A stretch of DNA of 12,264 bases, from the NCBI GenBank assembly GCA_041687495.1, contig JAWLBR010000087.1, forward strand, positions 1 through 12,264, given 5' to 3'. This stretch comes from JAWLBR01 sp041687495. Its GTDB lineage: Bacteria > Bacillota > Limnochordia > DTU087 > JAAYGB01. Shown here piece after piece: positions 1 to 7,852 of the stretch (the first letter of the stretch is position 1; every line of letters starts with the position of its first letter). The notes below the pieces were generated by a model. That model saw only the letters and a program-made list of their open reading frames with translations. It ran no database searches and was not told the origin of the DNA. Position numbers and translations under genes: made by a program.

Positions 1-752
1 GTACCAGTTCCGCATATTGTCGGGAAGTCCTGATCCCCATCCAGGTAGAACTTGATTTCGCCTTCTCCCCACCAGCCGTTGTTGTTGACTCCCCATGCGA
101 TGTAGGTCCCAACGTAATGGCCTTGCCCCTGGACTCCATCGAGAATCGTGTGGACCTCTTTGTATGGCAAAGGATTATTTCTACGCCACTGGGCATGGAA
201 GTAGGCAACGTCTTCCGGCACCTCGGTTAGGGTGTAGTCAATCTGGAAGAACAGCACTGCCTCGTCTTCTGCGCGGTTCTCTACCGTTATCTTAGCTGCC
301 TTGCGAAACGGCATTTCCCAGTATGAGTTCATCCCGCCGGCGGGATTGACCGCGATTGGTAAGGAGTTAACGTTCGAGCGCTCACACCAGCCGTTGCAGA
401 AGAAATCCCCCAGGGGAGTCTCCACTGACGGATGCTCCTCATTATCCCAGTACATTCGCAAAATTAGGTTTCGCCAGGCCTTCGGGAAGCACGTCATCCA
501 AATGTGCTGAATGGCACCCGAGTCGTTGATATCCGCCAAGGTAAAGGTGCTGTTGCCAGGGATTCGAACACAAGGAGACACCTTCCAACCCTGGCCTAAA
601 TCTCGAGAACTCATGGCTCCCGTTCCATCTGTAGCCATGCCGCCCTTGCCTTTTTCGCCAGTAAAGTTTTCTGCACTGATGGATCGAGTTTGAGCTTTAG
701 ATATACGAGAGAGATTTCCCAAACCCAGACCCAGCCCACTGAATTGATTCAT
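1..752 (-). CDS. GH172 (DUF2961) family glycoside hydrolase, 3' end cut by the window edge
   Basis: An open frame runs from an ATG at 752 to the window edge, giving 250 residues without a stop; the C-terminal part lies outside. The start has a good ribosome site (AGAGGAGAG, GGAG core about 8 bases upstream). The protein has no signal peptide. Visible landmarks are an N-terminal SxSAENxTGEKGKGG-like stretch (about 24-38), GQGWKVSPCVRIP (54-66), an IQHIWMT segment (81-87), LRMYWDNEEHPSVETPLGDF (98-117), WWGEGEIKFYLDGD (227-240), and the beginning of GTGTED right at the edge. This pattern is typical of DUF2961, now GH172, whose characterised members act on difructose anhydrides, alpha-D-fructofuranosides or D-arabinofuranosides. 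The two catalytic glutamates of the family are expected in the GEGE and GTED regions. It follows the solute-binding protein gene after a hairpin, so it probably acts on the imported sugar. The family call is firm; the substrate is not known. Confidence 0.85.
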   Translation of the reverse strand, partial: MNQFSGLGLGLGNLSRISKAQTRSISAENFTGEKGKGGMATDGTGAMSSRDLGQGWKVSPCVRIPGNSTFTLADINDSGAIQHIWMTCFPKAWRNLILRMYWDNEEHPSVETPLGDFFCNGWCERSNVNSLPIAVNPAGGMNSYWEMPFRKAAKITVENRAEDEAVLFFQIDYTLTEVPEDVAYFHAQWRRNNPLPYKEVHTILDGVQGQGHYVGTYIAWGVNNNGWWGEGEIKFYLDGDQDFPTICGTG

Positions 753-778
753 GCCAATCTCTCCTCTCTAACGAAAGA

Positions 779-810
779 GCGGCTGTGCCAGCTAGACCCA
801 GCACAGCCGC
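779..810 (-). terminator. intercistronic hairpin between the solute-binding protein and GH172 genes
   Basis: A perfect 10-bp inverted repeat, GCGGCTGTGC (779-788) and GCACAGCCGC (801-810), with a 12-base loop lies just after the stop codon of the binding-protein gene. On the minus strand it is followed only by TCTTTCG, a poor T-run. It may therefore be a partial terminator or a 3'-end stabiliser that keeps the binding protein more abundant than the downstream gene, as is common behind solute-binding protein genes. The role is inferred. Confidence 0.6.
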
Positions 811-824
811 TTGTTGTTGGCTCT

Positions 825-2807
825 TTATTGTTCCAGCCAGTATTGTGCGGGATTAGTAATGCCTGGGTAGACCATAATCCAAGGCTTAACAAAGCCGCCC
901 ATGGCTAAGTCCTTACCCTCGGGCACGTTATGCATCTTATTGCTGACCACGACAGGGATCGGATAGTTGGCGATCGTCCCAAACATGAAAGGTCCATCTT
1001 CGATATGGATCTTAATCATATCAAAGACATACTGATCTCTCTTAGCTTCATCAGGCTCCCTCTTGGCAAGGCTGTAGAGCTGCTGCAGCCGGTCAATTGG
1101 ACCGCCCGGTGCGGGTTTCTCGCGGGGTGGATTCCGATCACGAGGATCCTTGTCCAGCTCCGTCCCCTCCTTGGCTGTGCCTTGCACGGCATACCAGGAA
1201 CCGTTTAGCGGGGCCCAGCGACTGAGATCCATTGGAACTAGCCACTGCGGGAAGACTAGGTGGTTTGGTCCATCACCAATCTCCCAACTGTTGTGCATGT
1301 CAAACGTGGCAGTCGAATCCATTACCCCTAGTTGGGAGCCGTCCATTGGGTTCATTACTGTACGAATACCCAGCAGTTCCCACTCGGTCTTCACCATCTC
1401 ATTGATCTGGATGTCGGTGCGGTTTGCTGCCGCGTTGTAGTCGATGCGAATTGACAGGTTCTTGCCGTTAGGCATATCGCGCCAGCCGTCACCATTTGCA
1501 TCCACCACGCCGATTTCGTCCAAAAGCGCCTTCGACTTGTCCGGTGCGTACTCAACATACGCATCGCGCCACTCCTTGTATATCTGCTTCCCTTCTTCAG
1601 TCCGATGATATTCGATGGCTTTGGGACTAAGGGTCGCACTTGTTGGTTCGCCTAAGCCAAAGAACAGCGTTTTCTGGATTTTGGGCCGATTAATCGCATG
1701 AGATAAGGCGGCGCGGAACTTCTGATTATGATAGAGTTCGCGCTTTTCCGGATCCGGGTGGTTCCAGTTAGGGTACAGAATTGGCCCTGAACCATCACCG
1801 CAGTCCCACAAGTACACCTGATATCCCATCTGGTTTTGTGCCCGCCTGAACATCGCCATATCTGTCAAAGATAGATATGGCCGCAACTGCATCTCTGACT
1901 CTCCATTAAGCAGTTTAAGCTTCACAACTTCATCGTCCTCGACAAAGGTAATGTCGATGCGATCGATATATGGCAACTGATTGCCCTCGGTGTCAACTGC
2001 GTAGTAATACGGATTCCTCTCCAAAACCATTCTCATGGAGGGCATATGCTGCACCGGCATCCACTCAGTGATGACAGGACACTCCGGATTCATCCACCAT
2101 TCCATCTTCTCCTCAAAGACTTCGAAGTCCTTATACTCCGAGTTATAAGATGGATGGAATTGCTTTAGGTAGTGGGCAGGGGCAATTAACCGTTCTCCAA
2201 TTCCATAGTTTGGCCACATTGCCAGTCGCTCGATCAGAAGTGGCGCCGGTCCCGCATAAGAGATCCTCAGCGTATACTCATCCAGCGCCTCCACTTTTGC
2301 CGTTTCTCCGCCGGCGATAAACATATCAGGGACCGGATCGGACATCTCCAGGTTGAGGACCATATCGTTCCACCAGAACATGAAGTCCGCTGTGGTAAAC
2401 TGAGCTCCATCAGACCAGCGGATACCCTCCCGAATATGAAGCGTCCACACAGTTTTCTCCTCGTTTGAAGCCCATTCATCGAGCCAGTTGGGCTCAATCC
2501 CAAGTCCATCGTCTATCCAACGGACGGGAGAAGCACCGTACATGGACATCCGCATATTGGCCCAATCCCGAGAGGTGGTAAACTTATGCCACGTACCACC
2601 GTATTTTCCCACTTCCCTTAGTGGCTTAATGACCAAAGGATTTTTTGGCAATCTTTGGTCTACCTCAGGTAACTCTCCTGCTGCCACTTTTTCTTTCAAC
2701 ATTGGTGCCTCGTTGTACGCCAAGGCTGTACTGGCACTAGCCAAAATTATGACCGCAAGACAAAAACACCCCAAAAACAACCTCAGACTTCTTTTTTGAA
2801 TTGACAT
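825..2807 (-). CDS. ABC transporter family-5 solute-binding protein (oligosaccharide or oligopeptide)
   Basis: This 660-residue protein begins with a Sec signal peptide: basic SIQKRSLR, a hydrophobic core, and a probable cleavage after ALA at residue 30. Cysteines 14 and 16 sit inside the hydrophobic core, so a lipoprotein lipobox is unlikely. The mature part is a type-II periplasmic binding protein of the SBP_bac_5 (DppA/OppA) family, shown by VWTLHIREGIRWSDGAQFTT and the following TADFMFWWND segment, by ERNPYYYAVD, and by a long C-terminal lobe with KFRAALSHAINRPKIQK. At 660 residues it is longer than typical DppA and resembles the large members that bind oligosaccharides, for example in Thermotoga. 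The adjacent GH172 and GH2 genes make a glycan ligand more likely than a peptide. The start ATG has a strong GGGAGG site 7 bases upstream. It is exported and would work with membrane permeases not visible here. Confidence 0.93.
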   Translation of the reverse strand: MSIQKRSLRLFLGCFCLAVIILASASTALAYNEAPMLKEKVAAGELPEVDQRLPKNPLVIKPLREVGKYGGTWHKFTTSRDWANMRMSMYGASPVRWIDDGLGIEPNWLDEWASNEEKTVWTLHIREGIRWSDGAQFTTADFMFWWNDMVLNLEMSDPVPDMFIAGGETAKVEALDEYTLRISYAGPAPLLIERLAMWPNYGIGERLIAPAHYLKQFHPSYNSEYKDFEVFEEKMEWWMNPECPVITEWMPVQHMPSMRMVLERNPYYYAVDTEGNQLPYIDRIDITFVEDDEVVKLKLLNGESEMQLRPYLSLTDMAMFRRAQNQMGYQVYLWDCGDGSGPILYPNWNHPDPEKRELYHNQKFRAALSHAINRPKIQKTLFFGLGEPTSATLSPKAIEYHRTEEGKQIYKEWRDAYVEYAPDKSKALLDEIGVVDANGDGWRDMPNGKNLSIRIDYNAAANRTDIQINEMVKTEWELLGIRTVMNPMDGSQLGVMDSTATFDMHNSWEIGDGPNHLVFPQWLVPMDLSRWAPLNGSWYAVQGTAKEGTELDKDPRDRNPPREKPAPGGPIDRLQQLYSLAKREPDEAKRDQYVFDMIKIHIEDGPFMFGTIANYPIPVVVSNKMHNVPEGKDLAMGGFVKPWIMVYPGITNPAQYWLEQ

Positions 2808-2874
2808 CTAGTGACCTCCCTTTTCGTAAATGGCTCTACCACTGTCCTCCTCTCTATGTCCCGAGGTTCTTGAG

Positions 2875-2930
2875 TTGTCCTGAGTTTCCTGTAAATTTGT
2901 TGTTTACAAATTTCCGGGCGTCTTGTCCTG
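2875..2930. promoter_or_regulatory. palindrome flanked by two 8-bp direct repeats, candidate operator region
   Basis: In the leader of the binding-protein gene, AAATTTGT (2893-2900) and ACAAATTT (2906-2913) form an inverted repeat with a 5-base spacer. The octamer TTGTCCTG occurs on both sides in the same orientation, at 2875-2882 and 2923-2930, 10 and 9 bases from the palindrome. This near-symmetric layout looks like a protein-binding region, possibly for a sugar-responsive repressor or a multimeric activator. No regulator gene is adjacent, so the assignment is inference. Confidence 0.4.
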
Positions 2931-2975
2931 TGTTGTTGTATATCGCCAGATAGTTCGGTGTTTGCTTGTTTTTAG

Positions 2976-3003
2976 ATTATGGACATGCAAAACCCCCACT
3001 CAA
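2976..3003 (-). promoter_or_regulatory. possible sigma-70 promoter of the solute-binding protein gene
   Basis: On the minus strand, TTGAGT (3003-2998), 16 bases, then CATAAT (2981-2976) matches the -35 and -10 consensus in 4 and 5 of 6 positions. It overlaps the 3' arm of the upstream terminator and would give a leader of about 160 bases containing the palindrome at 2893-2913. It is the best match I found between the terminator and the gene, but it is weak. Confidence 0.3.
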
Positions 3004-3018
3004 TCGTAAGAGTGGGGG
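2989..3018 (-). terminator. Rho-independent terminator of the GH2 gene
   Basis: CCCCCACTC (2993-3001) and GAGTGGGGG (3010-3018) form a perfect 9-bp GC-rich stem with an 8-base loop. On the minus strand it is followed directly by TTTT. It begins 45 bases after the GH2 stop codon and separates the GH2 unit from the solute-binding protein gene. Confidence 0.88.
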
Positions 3019-3062
3019 CGCGTATAACTTCGTAAGGCCTTACACTATGCTGGAATCACGTT

Positions 3063-5390
3063 CTACTTCATTTCAATGCAGATCTCGGCTGTGTTTACCC
3101 CATCAGCTTGGGCTCTGAGCCAGGCACGGCCTGGTTCACCACTCGCTCTGACAACCACAAGGCAGCGACCTCGGTAAGTCTTCCGCTGATTGCCTCGATA
3201 CCGCTCAGAGCTGGCTGGATTGCTGCTTCCCACCGCGGCGATCTCTGCTTCTCCGTTGACCGTGAAATAGATGTTTCGGTCGCTGGCAGCACATACAGTA
3301 CCGTTCTGATCGACTAGCTTCACGGCGACGTAGCTCAGATCCCCGTACTCTGCCTTTAGTTTTGTTCGATCTGCGGTCAAGCGAATACCGACAGGTTCAC
3401 TAGCAGTCTTCAAGACTCTTTCCTCAACTGCCCGCCCATTGATATATCCTACCGCCTTTATTGTTCCAGGCTCATAGGGAACCTCAAACGTAGCAGTGAA
3501 TTTTTCCTTTTGGGTTGAGGGTTGGGTCCCCAGAAACTGGTCATTGAGGAACAGCGCCACTTCCTCGCAGCTGGAGTACACGTCGACCTTGAAGAGCTCC
3601 TCTTCATGACCAGGCCACGTCCAGCTTGGCACCACGTCTGGCCAACCCCAATAGGTTGTGACCGGAGTCCTCCCCTCAGGGGTCGGTACATGCGCCACGA
3701 TGTACAGGCGCTCCCTTCCCCACAGGATGTCACGGTAATATGACTGCGGCCGCTTGAAGCCGCATACGTCAATATCTCCGCAGTTGGCCTGGTTCCAAGG
3801 ATAGGCACCTAAGAAGGCCTTTTCACTTTCGCCAAAATGGACCCGACCAATTCCAGCTTCCCCCAGGTAATCCAGCGAGGTCCAGACAAAGTCGCCAATG
3901 ACGTGGTCATCATTGATCGCGTCTGTCCATACTTCGAGCGACTGCTGGGGAGTGGTTTCCGAGCCGTAGATCACCCGCGTTGGGCAGCGTTTATGATCGA
4001 AACGGTACTGCGTAATCTGGTAGTTGTACCCGGGCACATCGATGGCAGAAATAATGGCATCAGTCTTCTCCCAAGGCCATTGGTTATCGCCTCCATTGAC
4101 TCCGGCGGTGATCGGCCTTGTCGGATCTAGATCCCGCACGTGATCTGCCAGCTGTCTGGCCGTGTGAGCTCCCTCGGAACGCCCATCTCGCTCTAGAACC
4201 TCATTGCCAATGCTCCACAAAATGACACTGGGATGATTTCGATCTCTGCGGACCATACCGCTCAGATCCCTTTGCCACCAATCATCAAAGCTCACATGAT
4301 AGTCGCCGTTGTTTTTGCCCTCTCGCCAGCAGTCGAAAGCCTCGTCAATGACTAGCATTCCCAACCGGTCACAGGCATCGAGGAAAGCCGGAGCCGGCGG
4401 GTTGTGGGCACAGCGTACTGCGTTGAACCCACTCGCCTTGAGCAGCTCAACTTTTCGTTCCTCGGCTCGGTCATAGGAAGCTGCTCCCAGGATACCGTTA
4501 TCGTGGTGGACGCAACCACCTTTGAGTTTCATTGACTTCCCGTTTAGCTTAAACCCTTGAGAGGCGTCGAAGCTGATCGTCCTTATGCCAAAGGAGGTCT
4601 CTGACGAATCCACCACTTCTCCATCGGCAACAATTTCGCTTTGCAGTGTATATAGGCTAGGGGACTCCACGGCCCAGAGCATAGGGTTAGCAACCTGTAC
4701 TTCCTGACTAATGTCTTGAGACGCTCTGGCTTCTACACTTGTTGGGCTCTCCGAGGTAGCTACGACACTTCCATCCGGATCAACCACGCTAGAGCGAACC
4801 ATGACTTCCCTTGGGTTGTCGCCATCATTCTGCACGGTCGTTTGTACTGTCAGTAGAGCTTGACCGTCGCTGACCTGGTTGGTTGTCACGTATGTCCCCC
4901 AATGGCCGATATGCAATGAAGGAGCAACCATGAGCCAAACGTGCCGGTAGATCCCCGATCCGGAGTACCAACGGGAATTGGGCTGGTGGGAGTTATCCAC
5001 GCAGACGAGAATTTGGTTTTCCTCGCCGAACTTCACGTATGGCGTCAGATCATAGCAGTACGTGGTGTATCCATACGGATGTCGCCCCAGATAGTTGCCG
5101 TTGACCCATGTTTCGGAGTTCATGTAAACACCTTCGAACTCAATAAACACGCTGCTTCCAGCCAGATCTCCGGGAACGACAAATGTCTTTGCGTACCAGC
5201 CCACTCCCCCAGGGAAATAGCCGACAAAGGGACCACCGGGAGCATCCGGCTGGGGACTTAGCTCAATCGTCCAATCGTGAGGTAGATGGACCTTTTGGAA
5301 ATTCGCTGTGTCAGGCTTTTTGGACCAGCGGACGCCGAACTTGTCTCCCCGGTCAAACAGCCAGTTCTTATCGAAACACTGCCGTTTCAC
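3063..5390 (-). CDS. GH2 family beta-galactosidase-type glycoside hydrolase
   Basis: A 775-residue cytoplasmic enzyme without a signal peptide. I chose the GTG at 5390 because GGAGGG lies 6 bases upstream and the product then begins MKRQCFDKNWLFDRGD, the usual GH2 opening; an in-frame ATG at 5423 with a weaker site would add 11 residues. Domain order is an N-terminal jelly roll (about 5-155), an Ig-like domain (about 160-270), a TIM barrel (about 275-560) and C-terminal beta domains resembling DUF4982 and the GH2 C-terminal module. The acid/base glutamate is seen in ILWSIGNEV (E397) and the probable nucleophile in VIYGSET (E478). RCAHNPPAP and VIDEAFDCW are also typical barrel motifs. The enzyme probably removes beta-linked galactose or a related sugar from imported oligosaccharides. 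It follows the SDR gene by about 100 bases and has its own terminator. Family call firm, sugar specificity open (galactosidase, glucuronidase or other). Confidence 0.93.
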   Translation of the reverse strand: MKRQCFDKNWLFDRGDKFGVRWSKKPDTANFQKVHLPHDWTIELSPQPDAPGGPFVGYFPGGVGWYAKTFVVPGDLAGSSVFIEFEGVYMNSETWVNGNYLGRHPYGYTTYCYDLTPYVKFGEENQILVCVDNSHQPNSRWYSGSGIYRHVWLMVAPSLHIGHWGTYVTTNQVSDGQALLTVQTTVQNDGDNPREVMVRSSVVDPDGSVVATSESPTSVEARASQDISQEVQVANPMLWAVESPSLYTLQSEIVADGEVVDSSETSFGIRTISFDASQGFKLNGKSMKLKGGCVHHDNGILGAASYDRAEERKVELLKASGFNAVRCAHNPPAPAFLDACDRLGMLVIDEAFDCWREGKNNGDYHVSFDDWWQRDLSGMVRRDRNHPSVILWSIGNEVLERDGRSEGAHTARQLADHVRDLDPTRPITAGVNGGDNQWPWEKTDAIISAIDVPGYNYQITQYRFDHKRCPTRVIYGSETTPQQSLEVWTDAINDDHVIGDFVWTSLDYLGEAGIGRVHFGESEKAFLGAYPWNQANCGDIDVCGFKRPQSYYRDILWGRERLYIVAHVPTPEGRTPVTTYWGWPDVVPSWTWPGHEEELFKVDVYSSCEEVALFLNDQFLGTQPSTQKEKFTATFEVPYEPGTIKAVGYINGRAVEERVLKTASEPVGIRLTADRTKLKAEYGDLSYVAVKLVDQNGTVCAASDRNIYFTVNGEAEIAAVGSSNPASSERYRGNQRKTYRGRCLVVVRASGEPGRAWLRAQADGVNTAEICIEMK

Positions 5391-5489
5391 ATTTAGCCCT
5401 CCATCCGTTGTGGCGAAATCCATTTAGCCTTCTTAGCCTTTGCGGCAAACTGCGACACATCTATTAATCTACTAGCCTTACTTGCTTGC

Positions 5490-6281
5490 TCATCGTCTAA
5501 TGAAACCACCCTCGGAGTGGATAACTTGCCCGGTAATCCAGCAGGCCTCATCAGTGGCAAGAAACGCTACGAGTCGAGCGATATCTTCAGGCTCTCCAAT
5601 GCGACCAAATGGGAACTGAGGAAGCAGTTTATTCCTGAGGTCGTCGGTCATCCAACCCGTATCCGTTGGCCCCGGATTGACGGCATTGACGGTAATCCCC
5701 AGGGGAGCCACTTCGACCGCTAGCGTACGGGTAAAGGCTTCAATAGCGCCCTTCGTAGCTACGTAAGCCAGCTCGTCTGGCATCGGTCCAAGTGACTGCC
5801 CAGATGACAAGTTGATAATCCGTCCACCTTCCGATTTCTGGAAGCCCCGTGCAAACTGGGTAGACAAGAGAGCCATGGCCCTGAGGTTCACTGCATAGTG
5901 GGCATCCAGCGCCGCAGCGTCAAGGTTCTTGTAGCTGTTGTTCGTAGAGTGAGTAGCGTTGTTCACAAGAATCATCGGAGATCCCAAGGTCTCCTCGACT
6001 TGCCTCAACAAAGCTTCCGGTGCATCGGGAGCTGACAGATCGAGTGCCATGCCCTCACACCGCACACCCAGGCTCCTCAATTCCTCTGCCAGCTGGTGCG
6101 GGAAATCAGCCTCATCTCCCCAAGGCATAGTTGCATCGTAGGGACTCCAGTAGGTGAAGAAAACATCTGCACCCGCTTCCGCTAACGCCCGGCAAATAGC
6201 TGCTCCGATCCCCTTGCCTCGGCTGGCACCGGTGACCACTGCAATACGTCCCCGCAAACTCTCTTGGTTGCTCAAAAGCAC
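5490..6281 (-). CDS. SDR family NAD(P)-dependent oxidoreductase
   Basis: A 263-residue classical short-chain dehydrogenase. It shows the Rossmann cofactor motif TGASRGKGIG (17-26), the NNAT motif (107-110), N132, the catalytic serine in INLSSG (156-161), the YxxxK pair Y173 and K177, and NPGPTDTGW (202-210). It ends with the common WITGQVIHSEGG segment. Residues 44-60 (YWSPYDATMPWGDEADF) form an insertion after beta-strand 2, where cofactor preference is set. The frame opens at a GTG (6281) behind GAGGAAGG; an overlapping ATG two bases upstream is in another frame and stops at once. The gene precedes GH2 by about 100 bases, so a role in oxidising a released sugar or alcohol is possible, but members of this subfamily are also annotated as 3-oxoacyl-ACP reductases. 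Cytoplasmic; substrate unknown. Confidence 0.92.
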   Translation of the reverse strand: MLLSNQESLRGRIAVVTGASRGKGIGAAICRALAEAGADVFFTYWSPYDATMPWGDEADFPHQLAEELRSLGVRCEGMALDLSAPDAPEALLRQVEETLGSPMILVNNATHSTNNSYKNLDAAALDAHYAVNLRAMALLSTQFARGFQKSEGGRIINLSSGQSLGPMPDELAYVATKGAIEAFTRTLAVEVAPLGITVNAVNPGPTDTGWMTDDLRNKLLPQFPFGRIGEPEDIARLVAFLATDEACWITGQVIHSEGGFIRR

Positions 6282-6309
6282 ATACTTCCTTCCTCTTCTA
6301 TATCGTTCA

Positions 6310-6322
6310 CGTCACCATGACG
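6310..6322. promoter_or_regulatory. short palindrome upstream of the SDR gene
   Basis: CGTCA-CCA-TGACG is a perfect 5-bp-arm inverted repeat centred about 35 bases before the SDR start. A second, weaker repeat (GATAG at 6325-6329, CTATC at 6338-6342) lies next to it. Together they could be an operator or a leader structure; no promoter with a good consensus was found beside them. Confidence 0.25.
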
Positions 6323-6375
6323 GAGATAGGTTTATGTCTATCCCTCAACACCCGACAGGGCAGTTCCTTTATCTG

Positions 6376-7212
6376 TCATTTCTCGGGCAATGCTGGTTTC
6401 TCCGCTACGACCAGTGTTCGGGGGCCAAGATCTGGTTGGTTTTCGGTCAACCGAGCAATCTCTAGAATGATTTCGCGTCTTTCTTCGCAATGCCAACTAT
6501 CCTCAAAATCCTTAGCCATCCAAGCGGGCCCAAGTACTCCAAGGACTTTGCTAACCTTGAATCCACCCTGCTCGACTTCTGCTTTCAACTCACTGGGGAG
6601 GTGGAAGTAGGCAGTTGAGAGGCTGGCCTTGGGGTCATTGCTACCGCAGCGTATGTGGAGTCCTGTTGGAATCTCTCTCCGTAGCATCTCCATGTAATCT
6701 TCCCGCCAAATTCGACCATCCAATAAACCAGCCATCAACGCTGCATATCGGGTTATGCCGTATGCAACTAATATACCGCCGGGTTTCAGTATTCGGTTTG
6801 CTTCCCCGATGGCTCTTAGCCTGTTTTCTCTTCTCGTTAAGTGGTACAACGGTCCTGCCAAGAAAGCAGCGTCAAAGAATCCTTTTGGGTACTCCATGTC
6901 AAGTGCATCGCCAACACGCATTGACACGGGTACAGCACCGGTTTCGGCGGCAGCCCTCTCCCTAGCCTGTTCAATATGCTCTGGAACGATATCCACCAGG
7001 TGTACCGAATACCCCTTCTCTGCTAACCAGAACGAATACTCGCCGGCGGCCCCGCCAATGTCACAAACCACTGCTGGCGGTGATGGGAAGTGCTGCGCTA
7101 TGAGCTCCGTCATTCGTGCAAACTCCAAGGGCCCAATCCCTGCTTTGAGGCGGTTCTTCTCATCGGCATCTTTGTAGTGCTCCCTCACGTTACTCGAATC
7201 ATTGTTTTTCAT
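6376..7212 (-). CDS. class I SAM-dependent methyltransferase
   Basis: A 278-residue cytoplasmic protein. Motif I is VVCDIGGAAGEYS (48-60), the SAM-binding glycine loop. The acidic end of strand 2 is in VHLVDI (70-75), and VGDALDMEYP (100-109) supplies the adenine-contacting aspartate. AFLAGPLYHLTRRENR (116-131) matches the motif IV/post-IV region of Methyltransf_11/25 enzymes, and ILKPGGILVAYGI (141-153) is motif VI. The C-terminal third has no motif that names the substrate. The ATG at 7212 follows GGGGCAGAG, a modest ribosome site. It lies 160 bases after the GNAT gene and 94 bases before the SDR gene, so it could share a transcript with either. The methyltransferase call is firm; the target (small molecule or other) cannot be told from sequence. 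Confidence 0.9.
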   Translation of the reverse strand: MKNNDSSNVREHYKDADEKNRLKAGIGPLEFARMTELIAQHFPSPPAVVCDIGGAAGEYSFWLAEKGYSVHLVDIVPEHIEQARERAAAETGAVPVSMRVGDALDMEYPKGFFDAAFLAGPLYHLTRRENRLRAIGEANRILKPGGILVAYGITRYAALMAGLLDGRIWREDYMEMLRREIPTGLHIRCGSNDPKASLSTAYFHLPSELKAEVEQGGFKVSKVLGVLGPAWMAKDFEDSWHCEERREIILEIARLTENQPDLGPRTLVVAEKPALPEK

Positions 7213-7372
7213 CTCTGCCCCAAGGTACTCATCCTTTCTGCAAAAAAGCTAACAAAAGACCGATATCTGCCGCTACGCCTCCCTATTGTTGGTGTTGGTG
7301 ATGAGGGTTCTCTTGCAAAAACGACTTACGTGTGAAGCCACTGGCAAAAGAACTGTTGAAGGCCTTGACGGC

Positions 7373-7801
7373 TCAAAACTCCTTGTATAGATACTTAATA
7401 TCAGAAATGACTGTCCACCCAATAGACTCCCAGAATTCCTCGGAACCAGGGTTGTTAACGTTGATGAACAGGAATCCGGTTGTGATTCCGTCCTCTCTCA
7501 GCTTGCTCAGGGAACGTTGTTCCATTCGCCGGCCTAGCCCTTTCCTTCTATACTCACTGTCGACCGCTGTATGGTAGATGGATCCGCGACGGCCATCATG
7601 CCCACATAGTAGTGCTCCAACTATTCGTCCGCTTCGCAAACAGGCCACCGAGCTGAAACTCGGATTTCTCCGAAGATATCGAGCAAGAACTTCCAAAGTA
7701 TCAAAACCTGAGGAAAACCCTGCATTGAATGCTACTTCCCATAGCTTAAGAGCTTCTTCCAGATCCGACTCCTTTAGGGCTCTGATTACTATCTCGGCCA
7801 T
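7373..7801 (-). CDS. GNAT family N-acetyltransferase
   Basis: A 142-residue single-domain GNAT enzyme that would transfer an acetyl group from acetyl-CoA to an unknown amine. MAEIVIRALKESDLEEALKL is the usual beta1-alpha1 opening. The acetyl-CoA pyrophosphate loop is YRRKGLGRRM (84-93), preceded by IYHTAVDSE (75-83). NVNNPGSEEFWESIGWT (114-130) is the motif B region, with the family's common GFxxxGF-like end in SIGWTVISD. I chose ATG 7801, with GAGGTGAG upstream, because it starts exactly at the domain; an in-frame ATG at 7843 would add 14 residues not typical of the family. It lies just after the terminator of the upstream unit, so it needs its own promoter, which I could not identify, or read-through. 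Confidence 0.88.
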   Translation of the reverse strand: MAEIVIRALKESDLEEALKLWEVAFNAGFSSGFDTLEVLARYLRRNPSFSSVACLRSGRIVGALLCGHDGRRGSIYHTAVDSEYRRKGLGRRMEQRSLSKLREDGITTGFLFINVNNPGSEEFWESIGWTVISDIKYLYKEF

Positions 7802-7852
7802 TATCCATCTCACCTCACACATAAAAATACTTTGAAGCGACAACTCACCACC

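Noticed and set aside
95..908. Four short plus-strand frames in the left 900 bases.
   Set aside because: The minus strand there carries the GH172 frame and the 3' end of the binding-protein gene; the plus-strand products have no recognisable domain.
3837..4130. Plus-strand open frame of 97 codons inside the GH2 gene, and similar plus-strand frames at 6154-6465, 6755-7177, 9501-9776 and 11885-12217.
   Set aside because: Each lies opposite a well-supported minus-strand gene with family motifs, has no recognisable domain and reads like low-quality antisense translation.
7213..7372. Promoter or terminator between the GNAT and methyltransferase genes.
   Set aside because: Only short palindromes such as AAGGCCTT and GCCACTGGC were found; no stem with a T-run and no convincing -35/-10 pair.
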